From Cichorium intybus (taxonomy: Eukaryota; Streptophyta; Magnoliopsida; Asterales; Asteraceae): DNA of 64,000 nucleotides. Below, piece after piece: positions 1 through 12,978 of the stretch (positions are counted from its first letter, which is position 1; each line of letters starts with the position of its first letter). The translations under genes and the position numbers were made by a program. A model generated the notes under the pieces. It was given only the letters and a program-made list of their open reading frames with translations, had not been told where the DNA came from and ran no database searches. Where the stretch lies: NCBI GenBank assembly GCA_023525715.1, contig CM042012.1, forward strand, positions 40,341,689 to 40,405,688, in the 5' to 3' direction.

Positions 1-294
1 GCTTTATAAGGTTTTCTATGATCAATAATGCTTGATTTAATTTGAAGTGATGAATTTTTTAGGCCATATTACAACCCAGAAGAATATTTTTCGAGTATAA
101 ATGACAAATTTCCAAAAGTTTGGAAAACTAAATACTTGACTATAAAAGAAAAACTAAAAAGGTGAGATTGAACCAGAGTAACATCTTACATTCCTAGTCG
201 GGATCCTAAGATCCCTGTACATATATTTGCTTTAGGGTAAATTTAGTGTGAGCATGATTGCTTTTTGCTTGTAGGATCTTAAGATCAAGATCGA
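1..294. repeat. Direct repeat R, left copy (truncated by window edge)
   Basis: This stretch matches 15934-16226 over its full length with only about seven differences (roughly 97-98% by eye, including a one-base length change in a T run). Similarity begins at the first base of the window, so the repeat probably extends further left. It ends at a shared GATCGA (289-294), after which this copy runs straight into the 3' ORF of element E1 while the other copy runs into unrelated AT-rich DNA. No ORF, TG...CA ends or terminal inverted repeat is visible. It may be a duplicated flank or a dispersed repeat. Confidence 0.85.
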
Positions 295-3200
295 TCCTTT
301 GAAAACTACCCCCCAGGGCTTATCAACAATCTGCCCAGCCTTCAGGTCTTCAAAATTTTCTATTGTGGTTGGTGGGGGTGAAAGGATTGTCCGAAGAGTT
401 CAGCCACTACAATATCAAAACGGACTACTCTTTGAAGATAGTTTCTGAAGAAGGAGGAGATGTGAGTTGTAGCCATTGCAAAGACCCCCATGTCTTCGCA
501 CTCGTTTCCGGTGGAGAACTTGAGGATGTCAAGAAGTGATATGAAGTCCGAAGGATTCATAATTGGGAAGTCAGCAATTGTGAACCTTGACTCTTCTTCA
601 TTGGTACCCCGAAGCACGAAAAAGTTTAGGTTCGGAAAACCCACATACTCCTCTCCTTTCTTGATGAAGATTATTTTGACTATCTTCTTTGCACTCCATA
701 CATAAGCCGGAGCTTGAATGTACTTTGTATGGAATGCAATTTTCCTGACCTTGATCTCGGTTATCTTCTCTTTCTCCTTAGGAACATGCCTTTCAAATTG
801 CAGAAAGGCAAAGTTCTTCGGATTGTACGGGAGATTGAGTTGCTGGTCTTTACTGTTCTTTGTATCAAGGCTCTTGAGTGGAAGCCTGTTGTTTACATGG
901 AAGTCAGTAAAACCGATGGTCTTGATCAGATCCTCAGTCCATGTCAGGTTGTCAATGGCAATTCTGTTCATTTCGAGGATCTTCCTGTACTCCTCTTCTC
1001 TTTCCCGATTAACTTGCTCCATGTGCGGAGCAATCCTGATTTCTTTCCTCAAAGGCTGAGAACTGGAACCACCCACTTCGGTTGTCATTGTGGTTCCAAA
1101 TGTGGGGCCAGCCTTGGAGGGAATTTGAGGGATAAAGGGTGGTCTGCCCAGCATGGAGGATTGAGAAGTTGTTTGTGATTCGGTTGTTGTAGACTTGAGA
1201 GCTACAGAGGTTGGAGTCTCAAGAGCTTGAGACTCGAGAGCTTGAGACCCAGTGGCTTCTGATTCTCCCCCTTGTGAAGGATGAACATGGTGTTCACCAT
1301 GAGCAATTTGTTGGGGTCTCCCTCGCCCAGCCTGAGATTTCTCCATTTTTAGAGAGACATTGATCATCGGTTGAAGAGCATTTTTCAACTTATTGACCAC
1401 GTCTGTGATGATGGTCTGGTTGGTGGTTCGGAGCTCATTGGCAAAAGTGGTGACAGCGGAAGATGACAATTCCGCAGTGAGCTCTTCCACACGTTTGTGG
1501 GCATCAGACAGGTGTTTGGCAAACCCTGTATGGTATTGGGAGTTGAAGGACTCAGTTGAGCTACGGAGATCATGTAGCTCCTTGGTCACTTCGGAGTTGG
1601 ATAACTCCAGTTTCCTCACCAGTTCCTCCATTTGCTTGTCGTTTTGCTCCTTAAAGAGCTGGTACTTCTCATCAATCTGCTCAACAGCAGTCTTGAGCTT
1701 TCCTTCAACCACTCTTTGAAGGTCCATTTCATTGTTCTGAAGCCTTGACCAACTCTTCCATTTTCCTGTTCAGGGATTTTTGAACCTCACCGATCAGGTC
1801 CTCAACACTCGCTTCGGGCTTCTTTGTGGGATCGAAGCCAGTGTTGGACAGAAGCAGGGCATCCAGCTTGCGGTTGAGGATCTTGTACTGTTTCCCCAAA
1901 ATAAAGTCTGTGTCATCCAGACTTTCATCATCAGCATCTTCGATGGCAATTGGTGCCATGTGGAAGATAGCCATGGTTTCTTTCGTGGATGGGGGTTTGG
2001 TGAGTGTGGCGGTTTCAAAGTCAAAGTCATATTGGAATGGAAAATAGGTAATGATGTATCCAAACCAGATGAAGGAATATTTAAGAACGTGTCGGAAGAG
2101 GATGAAATGGGTGGTACAGTGGTGGATGATGATTTTGGTGGTGGAGGTGGTGGTACTTCGGATGAAGTAGTATGAATTGTTGTGGTTTGTTGTGCTGTTG
2201 TAGGAGGAGGAGGAATTATATGAGGGGGTGTTGGAGGTCGGGTTGTTTTTGGTGGTGATGGTGGCATTGTGGTATGTGAAGGAGTTGGTGGTCTTGTTTC
2301 ATGGATGCGTGAGGATTGATGTTCTTCCTCTTCTGCTTCTGGAATGGCTTCGGAGGTATGTTTCTTGGACTCCGAAGACTCATCCCTGACAACCAGTTTT
2401 CGGGATCTCTTCGGTTGTTTCTTCTTGGGAGTGGACTGCTCCGAAGCTTTTCTCTTCTTTTCTCCCTTCTTCGGACCACTAGGTCCACCAGCCGCTTTCT
2501 TTTTGCCCTTGGCTCTAGTTTGGGGCTTGGTAGTAACGTGGGTTTCTTCTTGTGTAAGATCCCTAACAGGATATGGAATAACAAGAGTTTTCCTGTAGGC
2601 ATTTACCTCATTGCAGTCGGTGGGAACTTTGGATAGCATGACCTCTAGAATTTGAGCACAGAAGACCGCTGGTACTTCATCTAGGGTTGGAATGGCGATT
2701 GGAGTGAATTTCATCTCAGCGAGAGAAGGTTCAGGAACATAACCTGATTGTTGATAGTGGGCATGTACAACAATCGCCTAGAATCTAGCATTTGCGATTT
2801 CTGTCCCCTTCATGCTGTGGTTGATGTGGGAGCAGAAATCGGCCCAGAGAATTGATGCAAAATCTACTTTAACATCGTAGTAGATTCCGTAGAGAAGGCC
2901 TTGGAAGGCAACGCTTGTCGATCCAAGCCTGAGGTTCTTCCGGAAAGACATCTAAGGAAGATACTGAAGAAGTACCTCCAAAGATCGGGAAGCTGGTTTT
3001 TCTTGAACAGGCTGATCTTTTCGAGCAGGGGTTCATACCCCATTTCATTGAACATGGCGACCAGTTGGTCGGCAGACGGGACCACCATTTCTTTCGAACT
3101 GTAGAGTGGAAGATGGAGAGCTTCAGCAAACTTCTCCTTGGTCAGTTAAACTTTCTTGATTTTGCCCTTGGCGTCAATGGCCTCATAAAATATGGATTTG

Positions 3201-3442
3201 ACTTGATTGTTGGAGTCAAATAGAATGTTTGACGTGTAGTGAGCCTTGTGAACCAGAGTCGCAGGGATGGAAGGAGTGTAGGTTAAAGCATACCCTAGAA
3301 CTGACCTTTTTAAACATTCGACGACGGCATCGATTGGTTCAGGGTAAAGTTTCAGATCATTGCAGAGAACCAGATTAGCAGACTGGTTTTTGAGAACAGG
3401 GATGGATATTGCTTCTGTTGTGTGAGATGAAGCTTCAGCCAT
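295..3442 (-). pseudogene. E1 3' ORF (extra ORF downstream of pol), broken and truncated
   Basis: The start is the ATG at 3442, aligning with the ATG of E2 (34747). The protein begins with a conserved N-terminal region, then a basic stretch, proline-rich repeats, a coiled-coil-like region (about 1975-1400) and a C-terminal domain with the motif FTIADFPIMNP. Lesions: a CAA-to-TAA stop just before 3146, a frameshift near 2920, a stop near 2778, frameshifts near 2020 and 1728, and another near 360; the reading frame then resumes to 295, where the element is cut. Function is unknown. The position is that of the env-like gene of Sireviruses and the proline-rich plus coiled-coil composition is similar, but I see no signal peptide or membrane segment, so an envelope role is not supported. 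Confidence 0.8.
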
Positions 3443-3543
3443 TGATGAAGAGTTGAAGAAGACGGATGAACTTTTGAGAGTATTTTTGTAGAGGAAGTTC
3501 GAGAGTAATGTTCGCGTAAAGAGATGAACAGTCGGGTCGTGAG

Positions 3544-3551
3544 ATATATAT
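3544..3551 (-). promoter_or_regulatory. TATA-like box ahead of the E1 3' ORF
   Basis: On the minus strand TATATATA lies about 100 nt before the 3' ORF ATG (3442). The 20 bases at 3547-3566 are identical to 34871-34890 at the same place in E2, including the block CCACGAATACTATATA. The leader between box and ATG is pyrimidine-rich. This suggests an internal promoter for the 3' ORF. Confidence 0.5.
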
Positions 3552-3566
3552 AGTATTCGTGGTCCC

Positions 3567-5230
3567 AAGCCCATTTAATGCACATGGGATTTGGTCTACT
3601 AATATTGTGACACATCAGCACCAAGCCGTTCCACTTTCTCTGCAAGACGTAACTGTACGGCTGTCAGTCATCATTATTTGAAATTGAACCGCCATCTTCA
3701 CACGATCTTATTGTTAGGATTGGCCACGATTATCTCCATGACAGCTGTTAAACAACGGACAACAACGGTTATTAAATTCAAAAGAATGTTTGTCTCTGAG
3801 ATAATCATAAATGTGAAATTCAATTTAGTAATAAATTGAATTCGGTTCTTTGAAGAAAGTTGTAACCGTTGTAAGTCCACATCAGAGTGAAGTCATCAGG
3901 TTACGATTGATTCCGAAGAGTGTTGTTTTCACTTCGGTGGATTTTGAGTGATGCAATATAACATTTATCCTTAACTTCCATGAATATTATGAAAAGAAGA
4001 TTTAACAAGTTAATGTTCAGAATCATTCGAATCATGTTGGAAGTCCATTTTTCATTTTGAAGGTTGTTTGATTCAATATCAGTCAAGAATATATAAGTCT
4101 AATCACCCCATCACTAACTTGATTTCGCATTTGGAAACATGTTTAGAGTTGTGCTTATGTGCTTCAAAATTTTCAAATATAATAATGATAACATCCTTTG
4201 CATTTGAAATTTAAAGACAATTTCATTCATGAATTGAGTATCAGAAGTGTTTTAGATTTGGATTGTTATGAAGATTCTTTTGAAAAATTTATTCCCTTTC
4301 ATAAGTTGAAGTGTTTGGATACTAGACTCTGATGACAAGCCTTTGAGCTTCGTACACCACTCCAACTTTATCATTTAAGATAATGTTCATATTCTCTACA
4401 AAGTACTCGACTATGTTATAGGAGTTCCTTGTATCGTTATTTAAAACAGAAGAATAAGCCTTTGAATGATGATTTTTCTTGCTTTTGCATTCCCTTGTTT
4501 ATCTTTTTGTCTTTGTTTGTCTTTGATTCTTTTGACAATTGTTTTCTATTTATCCTTTTGATCCTGTTTCAATTTTCCATTTCATCTTTTGTATTTTGGA
4601 TGTTCTTTATCTGAAGACATAAAACATCACCATATAGTTTTATTCTTTGGTGCCTTTTATTTTTGTTTTAAACAAACATTGTGGGTGAAAATCTTCTTGT
4701 AGTTCAATTTTGTACCACTAATGAAAAGAGATTTAAATTTACTTATCAGATAATGTTGGTACTATTTTTGAGGAAAACTTCGGAGCACTTGAGTTATCCT
4801 GTGTAGTTTTGAGGCTACATGATTAATTTGAAGTTGAAGCGAGTCAAGTTCCGAAGGGTGATTAGGAATAGACATTGTTTTAAGGATATTAGAATCAAAC
4901 AAGGCTTCAAATTGTAAAATAGCCTTAACCTCACTTCGAAGTCTGTTTCCTTACCAATGTTTCAAGTCGATTCCCAGATACCTTTTAGTGCAGTAAGGTA
5001 TGATTATCAGAATCTAAAATCAAACTTTTTTCCTTTACTTGGTTAATTCATGAGAGAAAGGTTAAACTTTGTCATTCTGCATCAAAATTTTCTCATAATT
5101 TGGTGTGATTTTTCTTGTTTTTGAATTTTCTTTGAAGTAAAATCTTTTTATTTTTGTTCTTAACAGGCAAAGTCAAAATATGTATAGTTGATTCTCTACT
5201 TTGAAGTGTTTATTTTCAAGGAGAATTTTG
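3567..5230 (-). other. E1 spacer between pol and 3' ORF, no gene seen
   Basis: About 1.7 kb of AT-rich DNA that aligns with 34890-36610 of E2. It contains scattered CTTCGG/CCGAAG words and T-rich stretches. The only open frames are T-rich, lack ATG starts and are not conserved as protein between E1 and E2. Confidence 0.7.
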
Positions 5231-5349
5231 TTCCGCAGAGACCCGAAGTGATATTTTACTTTGGAGTGCTGCGGTGCAATTCCAAGTGTTTTTGCTTGTT
5301 TTGCTCCGATGAGTTCCGAAGTGTTATTTTGCTTCGGAGTACTGCATAG
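5231..5349 (-). repeat. E1 stem-loop array just after pol
   Basis: Two imperfect hairpins in a row. The first pairs CCGCAG (5233-5238) with CTGCGG (5269-5274) around an inner stem CCGAAGT / ACTTTGG. The second pairs TCCGAAGT with TTCGGA near 5300-5340. The homologous place in E2 has three such units with better pairing. Sireviruses are known for conserved short palindromic repeats in their 3' non-coding part; here they sit within 200 nt after pol. Confidence 0.65.
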
Positions 5350-5409
5350 TATTGTGAATTTGCAAAATTTTGAACTGGAGAGAGAGGTAAGAGTGAGCAA
5401 ATCTTGGAT

Positions 5410-8400
5410 TTATTGAAGAGTGGATCCATCTATCATTCCAAGTCCACGAACGATTCTTGTGAATGTTTCTTCATTCAGAGCCTTTGTGAAGATATCTGCC
5501 AATTGTTCTGTAGTGTGAACAAAGTGCACCTCAATATTCCCCTCCTCAACATGACTTTTGATGAAGTGATAGCGAAGAGCTATATGCTTCGTCTTGGAAT
5601 GTTGAAATGGATTATGGCATATACGAATTGCACTTTGAGAGTCACAGAACAAAGGAATTTTTCTCATGTTGATGGCATAGTCTTTTAGTTGGCTTTGGAT
5701 CCAGATGATTTGTGAGGTACATGCTGCAGCTGCTACATACTCTTCTTCTGCTGTGGAGATGGAGACACAAGTTTGCTTCTTGGATTGCCAACTAATTAGC
5801 TTTCCATCTAAGAATTGACAACCCCTCGAAGTGCTCTTGCGATCAATAGAGCATCCACCAAGATCTGAGTCTGAATAAGCTTGTATGTAAAAGCCGGAGT
5901 TTGCTGGGTACCACATGCCATAAGCAGTAGTGCCATGAAGATATCGAAAAATTGTCTTAACCGCAGCCAAGTGAGGTTCTCTTGGGTCAGCCTGATATCT
6001 TGCACAATTACAGACTGCGGACATGATATCAGGACGACTGGCTGTGAGATAGAGCAGTGATCCAATCATACTTCGGAATTGCTGTATGTCTGTCTTCTTT
6101 TTATCCGATGAAGGATTTAGCCTTGTACCTGCAGGTAATTGAACTTTTGCTTTTGAGCAGTTAGTCATTCCGAAGCATTCAAGCAAACTCTTCGTGTATT
6201 TTTGTTGATTGATGAATATCCCCTCCTTGGATTGTTTTATTTGTAATCCAAGAAAGAAGTTAATCTTCCCCATCATACTCATTTGAAACGTGTTTTTCAT
6301 TAATTTTTCAAAATCTTTTGACAAACTGGGGTCGGTGGATCCGAAGATTATGTCATCCACATAAATTTGGACTAACATCAAATGAGATCCAACTTTCTTT
6401 CTGAAAAGTGTTGGATCCACTGATCCTTGTTTAAAGTTTGATTCTTTTAGAAATTTAGTCAAGGTCTCATACCAAGCCCTTGGTGCTTGTTTTAAACCAT
6501 AGACTGCTTTGTCTAGCACATAGCAATGATTTGGATGAATTTTACTTTCAAAGCCAGGTGGTTGTTCAACAAAAACGGTTTCTTCGAGATCACCATTCAG
6601 AAAAGCACATTTGACATCCATTTGATACACATCAAAGTTTTTGTGTGCAGCATAAGCTAAAAATATTTGAACTGATTCGAGTCTGGCAACAGGAGCAAAA
6701 GTTTCTTCATAATCAATCCCCTCCTGTTGACAATAACCCTTGATAACCAGCCTAGCCTTGTTCCGAACTACATTGCCTTCGGTGTATAGTTTGTTACGAT
6801 ATACCCATTTAAGACCGACAATTGAGGCATTTGCAGGTTTTGGAATTAGCCTCCAAACTTTGTTTCTTTCAAATTCTTCTAATTCCAACTGCATTGCTTC
6901 AATCCAGTCTGAGTGATCAAATGCATCTTTAACGTTCTTAGGTTCTACCTTGGAAATAAAGACATTGAACATGCACAACTCCGAAGTTTTGTTAAGTTCT
7001 ACTTGTCTTTGATGAAGTTGTGTATGAGTCAATACTTTATCATGAACATTACCGATGACAAGTGATGGAGGATGATTTCTCGCCCATTTATCCAAAGGAG
7101 GATAATTTGGATCAAGGTCAGGACATCCTTCAGCATCGATGTCTTCGATCTCTGAGGGATATCCCGAAGTGGAAGGGAAATCACCCATTAGTAAGTGATT
7201 ATTTGAATTTGTGTTAGTTTGTGGTGTGTGCATTTGTGAAGTTGAGTTTGAAGTGTGCTTCCCCTGGGCATGTGTTGGTGTTGAGGAAGTGGTAGCTCTA
7301 TCCGAAGCGATTGTTGTGGCTGAGTTTGGAGTGACAATCTCTGGCTCCCCCTGTATTGTTGGATACAAGGATATGATATTAGAGATTTCATGGGGAGATG
7401 AGATAGGGGTGTTGGTTCCTCTTGGACTGTTGTTTGGCTCCCCCTCAACACTTGCAGTTCTTCCACTTCGGTTAGAAGGTTCCCTATCAACACTAGTAGT
7501 GCCTTCACTTTGGTTTGATGGCTCCCCCTCAACACTAGCATTTCCTATATTTTGGTTAGATGACTCACCCTCAACAGATGATGGTCTTTGCACACTACTT
7601 ATGGAGGAGTCATCAGGTCCATCTATGAGCTTGGATAGTTCAGACTCATGGTTATCTGGTGCCCTAGCTTCGGAGTCCACAGCTCTCACAGGTGGATCAA
7701 ACAGATGTGCGAAGTCGGTGTCGAATGTTGTGATTGGAACAACATCTACAGCGGGTTTTGGAAAGATTGACGACATGGGAAATGGATGCAGACACTTCTT
7801 GATGTAGTAGTCATCAAACCTTAGATTAAAGGTTTCTTCGATTTTACGAGTTCTCTTGTTCATGACTCTGTAAGCTTTTGAGTCTTGGGAGTATCCTAGG
7901 AAGATTCCTTCTTCTGATTTATCATTGAACTTAGTCAAGTGATCCTTCAAGTTCAAGATAAAACACCTACAACCAAAGATGTGAAGAAATTTGACATTTG
8001 GCTTTCTTCGGTTGAGCACTTCGTAAGGCGTGATATGAAATCGTTTGTGAATGTAGGATCTGTTTTGAGTAAAGCATGCAGTAGAAATAGCTTCTGCCCA
8101 GAAGTACATAGGCAAGTTTGCAAAATTTAGCATAGTTCTAGCTGCTTCACACAAGGAACGATTTCTTCTTTCCACAACCCCATTTTGTTGAGGAGTATAG
8201 GGTGCAGAGAAGTTGTGACTAATTCCCTTCGTTTTCAGGAATCCATCCAAGGTCTGATTTTTGAACTCCAAACCGTTGTCACTGTGTACAGTTCGGACTT
8301 TCTTGTTGAGAATCAATTCCATTTTCTTTATGAAGTTAATGATTTCTTCAGCAGCATCAGATTTGTTTCTTAGGAATAAAACCCAAGTAAACCTTGAGTA

Positions 8401-9103
8401 GTCATCAACTATCACAAGAATGTATTTCTTCTTCCCAATTGACTCAACTGCGGATGGACCACACAAATCCATGTAAAGAAATGAAAGAGGTTCGGTGATT
8501 TTGGGATTGATCACAGTTGGATGCCTTTGTTTTGTTTGCTTGCCATGTTCACAAGCAGAACAAAGAGTGTCATTATCAAATTTTAGAGCTGGCATTCCTC
8601 GAACCAAATCCATAGCCACTAACTTGTTTAAATCTTTGAAGTTCAGATGAGCAAGTCTTCGGTGCCATAGCCAGCTGACATCGGAGTTGGCTTTTGAGAG
8701 AAGACATAAAGATTGCCCACCAGTTACAGGCTTTAGATTCAAGGAACATTGATCCCTTCCTTTCAGATTTCAGTAAGACTTCTTTTGTTTCTTCTTTTGT
8801 GATTACACTCCCTTGGTTGTTGAATGTTATAGCATTGCCAGTTCCTACCACCAATTGAGATATACTCACAAGATTGTGTTTTAACCCTTCAACAAATGCC
8901 ACTCTACTGATTGTGAATTGGTCATTTGGTATTTTGCCATATCCCCGAATATGACATGTTTCATTATTACCAAAGCGAACATTTCCAGCATCATCCAAGG
9001 TCCTGTAGTCCCTGAGATATTCCTTCTTCCGAGTCATATGTCTTGAGCAGCCACTATCCATGTACCATTTTGAATCATACTGCTCATTAGACATAACCTG
9101 CAA
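5410..9103 (-). pseudogene. pol: E1 pol: protease, integrase, reverse transcriptase, RNase H
   Basis: The protease segment (9103 to ~8750) shows the active-site motif YMDSGCSRHMT. A single-base deletion near 8745 relative to E2 breaks the frame. From 8742 one open frame of 1,110 codons follows: GAG-pre-integrase HRRLAHL, the zinc pair of integrase ending CSACEHGKQ, catalytic D (DLCGP), D (HSDNG) and E (NGVVERRN), then a variable linker with repeated VEGEP peptides, RT with VYQMDVKCAFLNG and the catalytic YVDD (IYVDDIIFGS), and RNase H with AYSDSDLGG and ADIFTKAL at the end. Apart from the frameshift every catalytic residue I can check is present, so decay is mild. It replicates element RNA to cDNA and integrates it. 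Confidence 0.93.
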
Positions 9104-12100
9104 TCAATCAAGAAGAAGTTGGTACCCAATCAATCTTGGGTCCTCAGGGTAAGCAAAGGATTCTAGAATCCATTTTTCTACGACTTCTTCAGAAATTTCA
9201 TTAGCATTTAAATTAATTAGATTCTCTGAAGCATCATGAGATGAGCAAGATTCCGAAGTATCTGAGCAGGATTCTGAAGAGCTTTTAGTTAAAATAGATG
9301 AGTCCGAAGTGACTGACAAAATTGCTGACTTCGGAACCCATTTTTGAACAGATGATTTTGACTTCGGTGTTTTTGAAGTTTTCTTTTTACTTGAAAGATT
9401 TGATGTATTAGAAGAATTTGAAGTTTTTGTTCTTGCAGTTAAGTTTTCTTTCAAATCATTCCTTTTCCAATTTTGTTTTGGTTTTTCAATTGTTGACTTC
9501 GATGAGATTGAGCTGCATAACGTAGAGGTACATAGATACTCTTCGTATGCCAATTTGAAGTCGTTTAGTGAAAGATTCTTATCTTTAAACAGATCCAAAT
9601 TTTTGCCTAGCCACTGATGGAATGTATCTATCAAATTATTTCCTTTTGAAAATGTTTTCTGAGTGGGTTTTTGAAATTTTGGATTTGGAAAGTTAGGTTT
9701 TGTTGGAGTAAAAGTTGGTTTTTCCTTTTGATTTTTGACTTCCGAAGATTTTGAGTTAAATGGTTTTGTTCCAGAAGTTGAAGCAATTGCTTCATTTTGT
9801 TTCAAGCCTTTAAGAGGAGCTTTTCTTTTCACAAGATTTTGAGTTTGTTTTGATTTCAAATTCGCAGCAATAGGTTTTTGAATTGGTTTGGTAATCACTA
9901 TTGATGGTTTTGATTTTGAAGCTAATGTTTGGTTTTAAGGTTTTTGCAAAATTTTGAAGTTTTGTACCACAGGCTTCGGAGTGTTTTTAGATTGAAAGTT
10001 GGGATACTGCATCATGGGATAAGAGTTTGTTGGTTTGAGTTCTGAAGGCTTATTTTCATCAGATGTATCATGTGGTACGCTCTCTTTTGATTCGAATAAT
10101 TGAAAAACATCCATCTTCGGAGTTACAGATTTCTCCATAACTTGAATTGATTTGTCATTTTGGTTTGTGTAAACATGGTTGCTGTTTTTGACTTTCAAAA
10201 GATAGTTTAAGTTCTTAGGAATTTTCTCCTTTTCATAGCATAAGCGGTTGTAAATGTTATGACCATACAAATCTTGTTTTCTTATGTTGATTTTAACTTC
10301 CATTCTTTCATTCATTTCATTTTCGCCCATTTTGGAAGATGAGAAAAATCCTTCGTTTGTAACTGTGGAGTTGTTCTTCTCAAGAAATTTTTGTAAATCG
10401 TTATCAGTTGAGGGTAATCCACCGTGTTTTACAAAAATTGTGTTTTTGAAACAAGAAACTTTAGGATAGATACAGGCCACTTTGACTAGTCTTTTTGAAT
10501 TGTCCTTAAGATATTGATCACAAAAAGCGCAATCATCTGTGATTTGCATTTTTGAGTTTGAAGTTTCTTTGGTTTCAAAATTTTTTGATTCACAGCCCAC
10601 TTTTGTTTTTCCTTTGTCCACCGAAGACAGTTGTGGAATATCTTCGGAGGGTGATTCGGATACCGAGGATGATTTTAACAGTGTCAAAGAAGAACAATCA
10701 ATTTCCTCCATGTCCGAATCACTTTCAGAATCCTTCTCAGAAAGGTTATTAACAAATTCCTTTTCTTTTTCAATTTGAGGTACAACCTTTTTCAGGATGG
10801 GAATTTCTTGCGGCAATATTTTTAACAAATTATCAACAGTTAGATGTTTTTCTACAGATATCAGGCCATGTTTGTATGAGGGATTTGTAACTTCGGAACC
10901 TGATACTATGGATTCACACTCATAGGATATACTATCAACTTCCTTTAATTTAAACTCAATGAAACGAAATAGTTGTCTATGTGGAACATTGCAAACATCA
11001 GCTGAATGATAAATTCTAGTAATATGCGCATATAATCGTTTGGCTGTTTCACAAAATATGTTTCGCTGTCTCAAGATTACATCATGATTGTTTAAAATTT
11101 TTTCTCTATTTTCTTCTAACAAGGAGATTCTAAGATTGGATTTTTCTAATGCTAGCTTCAGGCTCTCTACTCTCCCCCTCAATCTTAGAAGCTCCTACTC
11201 AGTGAGTACTTCCCTATTTTTAGCATCAACGAGTAATTTGTGCATAACAGAGCAATCACGAGTTATTTCATTTATAATTGGAGTAGATTGAGAAATAGGA
11301 ATTTTAAAAGATGAAAGAAGTTTTGATACATGTTCTAGAATTGTTAGGCGAGTGTCGTTTGCCATCAAGCATACCTCCTCATCGTCATCAGAAGAGTCTT
11401 CAAACCAAGTCTTCGGAGTACCAGCAGCAATCATCTCATGTGCCTCCGAAGTCACAAAGCCAAGACCTGTAGTTTCTTCAACCTCCAGCTTCTCTTCATC
11501 TCCAAACTTCTCCGAAGTGTCCTTTAGAAAGATCTTACCGACATCATAGGCCATGAAAGCACTATGAGATGGCTTTCTCACTTCCTCATCATCTGAGTCC
11601 GAAGACCAAACCTGATAAGATCCTTGACGATCATCAACAACTATTAGGGCTAGATCTTTGGTCCTTACTCTAACTTCCTCCATTTTTCTTGCGTAGTATG
11701 CTTCGTCCTTTACTTGTAGTTTCTTTTCGTTTTGCTTGCGAAGCATGCAATCTTTTGCAAAATGATTCTTACCATGGCAATAGTTGAAATCATAGCCAGA
11801 ATCACCTGAGACCTTTTTCTCTTCAGTATTTTCTTTGGATGACTCCGAAGCCTGTTTTTCAGATGGCTTCGGGGATGACGATTTTATGTTTTCATCCTTC
11901 GGAGAGAATATTTCTGGTTTTGGTTTGGGATTGAAGTTTAATTTGTTGAAATTCTTCACAAATGGCTTCCCAGAGTTGTTCTTGAAGAAGGGCTTCTTGA
12001 ATCTACGATTGTTGGTGGCATAGAGAGCAACAGTCTCTCCATTATCATCTACCATATAGGCAGCAATGTCTTCATCACTTGATTCTTCATCCTCTTTTGA

Positions 12101-12818
12101 AACGAGGGCAAGTGGTCCAGAACCAGCCATTTCACTTCTTCGACCCACCACATCGGGTTCGTGTGATTTTAGCAGATTATATATGGCAGCTAGCTTGTAT
12201 TTCTCAATATTCTCATAGGATTTTACCATGAGCATGATTGGCCTCCACTCCTTACGAAGACTATAAACAAATTTAATATTTATCTCTTGTTGGCTTCTTG
12301 TTTCCCCATACTTGTCTAGGGTGTAAATCATGTTGCTCAGACGTTCATAACAAGCTTCTAAGGATTTATTTTCTTCTTGCTTAAAGTTTCCGAAGTCTGC
12401 AAGGATTTCTTGAACTTTGCTGGTATGGAGGATTTTATCTCCTCCAAAACGGAGTTCGAGATTGTCCCACATCTCTTTTGCAGATTTCGCATCAGCAATG
12501 TGATGGCTTACGTCAGGAGCCAAGCCACTTCGCAGTTCACGCATGGCCCTCTCATCGTTTTCAAGCTTCTTCATGTCAGCTGCATTAAGGACAACGACTT
12601 CTTCTCCGTCAGGGACTACGAATCGACCAGCAATGTCTGTGTGTGGACCGGCAGTCACAGACCTCCATAAGTCTTTGTCAAGTCCAATAAGATAATCTTT
12701 TCATTCAGCCAGCCCAGCAATCATAGTAAGAAGTTACTAGAACTGGGGCCTTCGTTGCAGAACCAATGAGGTTTGCATAGTTAAGCATATTGGCATATGT
12801 TGCTGTGGAATCAGCCAT
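9104..12818 (-). pseudogene. gag: E1 gag polyprotein, long form, broken
   Basis: The start is the ATG at 12818, which matches E2 (44124) and follows the PBS by ~150 nt. The N-terminal half is a UBN2-type Copia capsid region, followed by a zinc knuckle and a ~750-residue low-complexity, Ser/Lys/Glu-rich C-terminal extension that is unusual for Copia gag. Lesions are a CGA-to-TGA stop plus one-base insertion near 12700, a CAG-to-TAG stop just before 11195, and a TAA at 9935. The knuckle reads FNYCHGKNHFAKDC, so the first zinc cysteine (present in E2) is lost. The TGA at 9104 is different: it is shared with E2 and probably belongs to the normal gag/pol boundary. Confidence 0.9.
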
Positions 12819-12964
12819 TTTGATAGATTTCAACTGGATCTTTTCAGTAAAAACAAGTAATAGAGATTTGCAACAGTTGCGGAAAGCTAGATCTGAGAAT
12901 CGAATCAGATCTAGAACTGCTGCAATGAATTTCAAGCTCTACTATCAGGTTTTTGAGCTGACTT

Positions 12965-12976
12965 GCTCTGATACCA
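12965..12976 (-). other. E1 primer binding site
   Basis: Minus-strand TGGTATCAGAGC, complementary to the 3' end of initiator methionine tRNA, two bases inside the 5' LTR. It primes minus-strand cDNA. Confidence 0.95.
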
Positions 12977-12978
12977 AT

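Noticed and set aside
295..3442. Viral-type envelope gene
   Set aside because: Position and composition recall the Sirevirus env-like ORF, but no signal peptide, membrane segment or fusion-like feature is visible in any of the three copies.
4429..4614. Hydrophobic antisense ORF in the E1 spacer, with a similar start in E2 at 35860
   Set aside because: Begins at TTG, is T-rich, and the two copies diverge in frame and length after the first ~15 codons; shared start reflects DNA similarity of the spacers.
7211..7807. 198-codon plus-strand ORF opposite E1 pol
   Set aside because: It is the shadow of the low-complexity linker between integrase and RT; the E2 counterpart breaks up.
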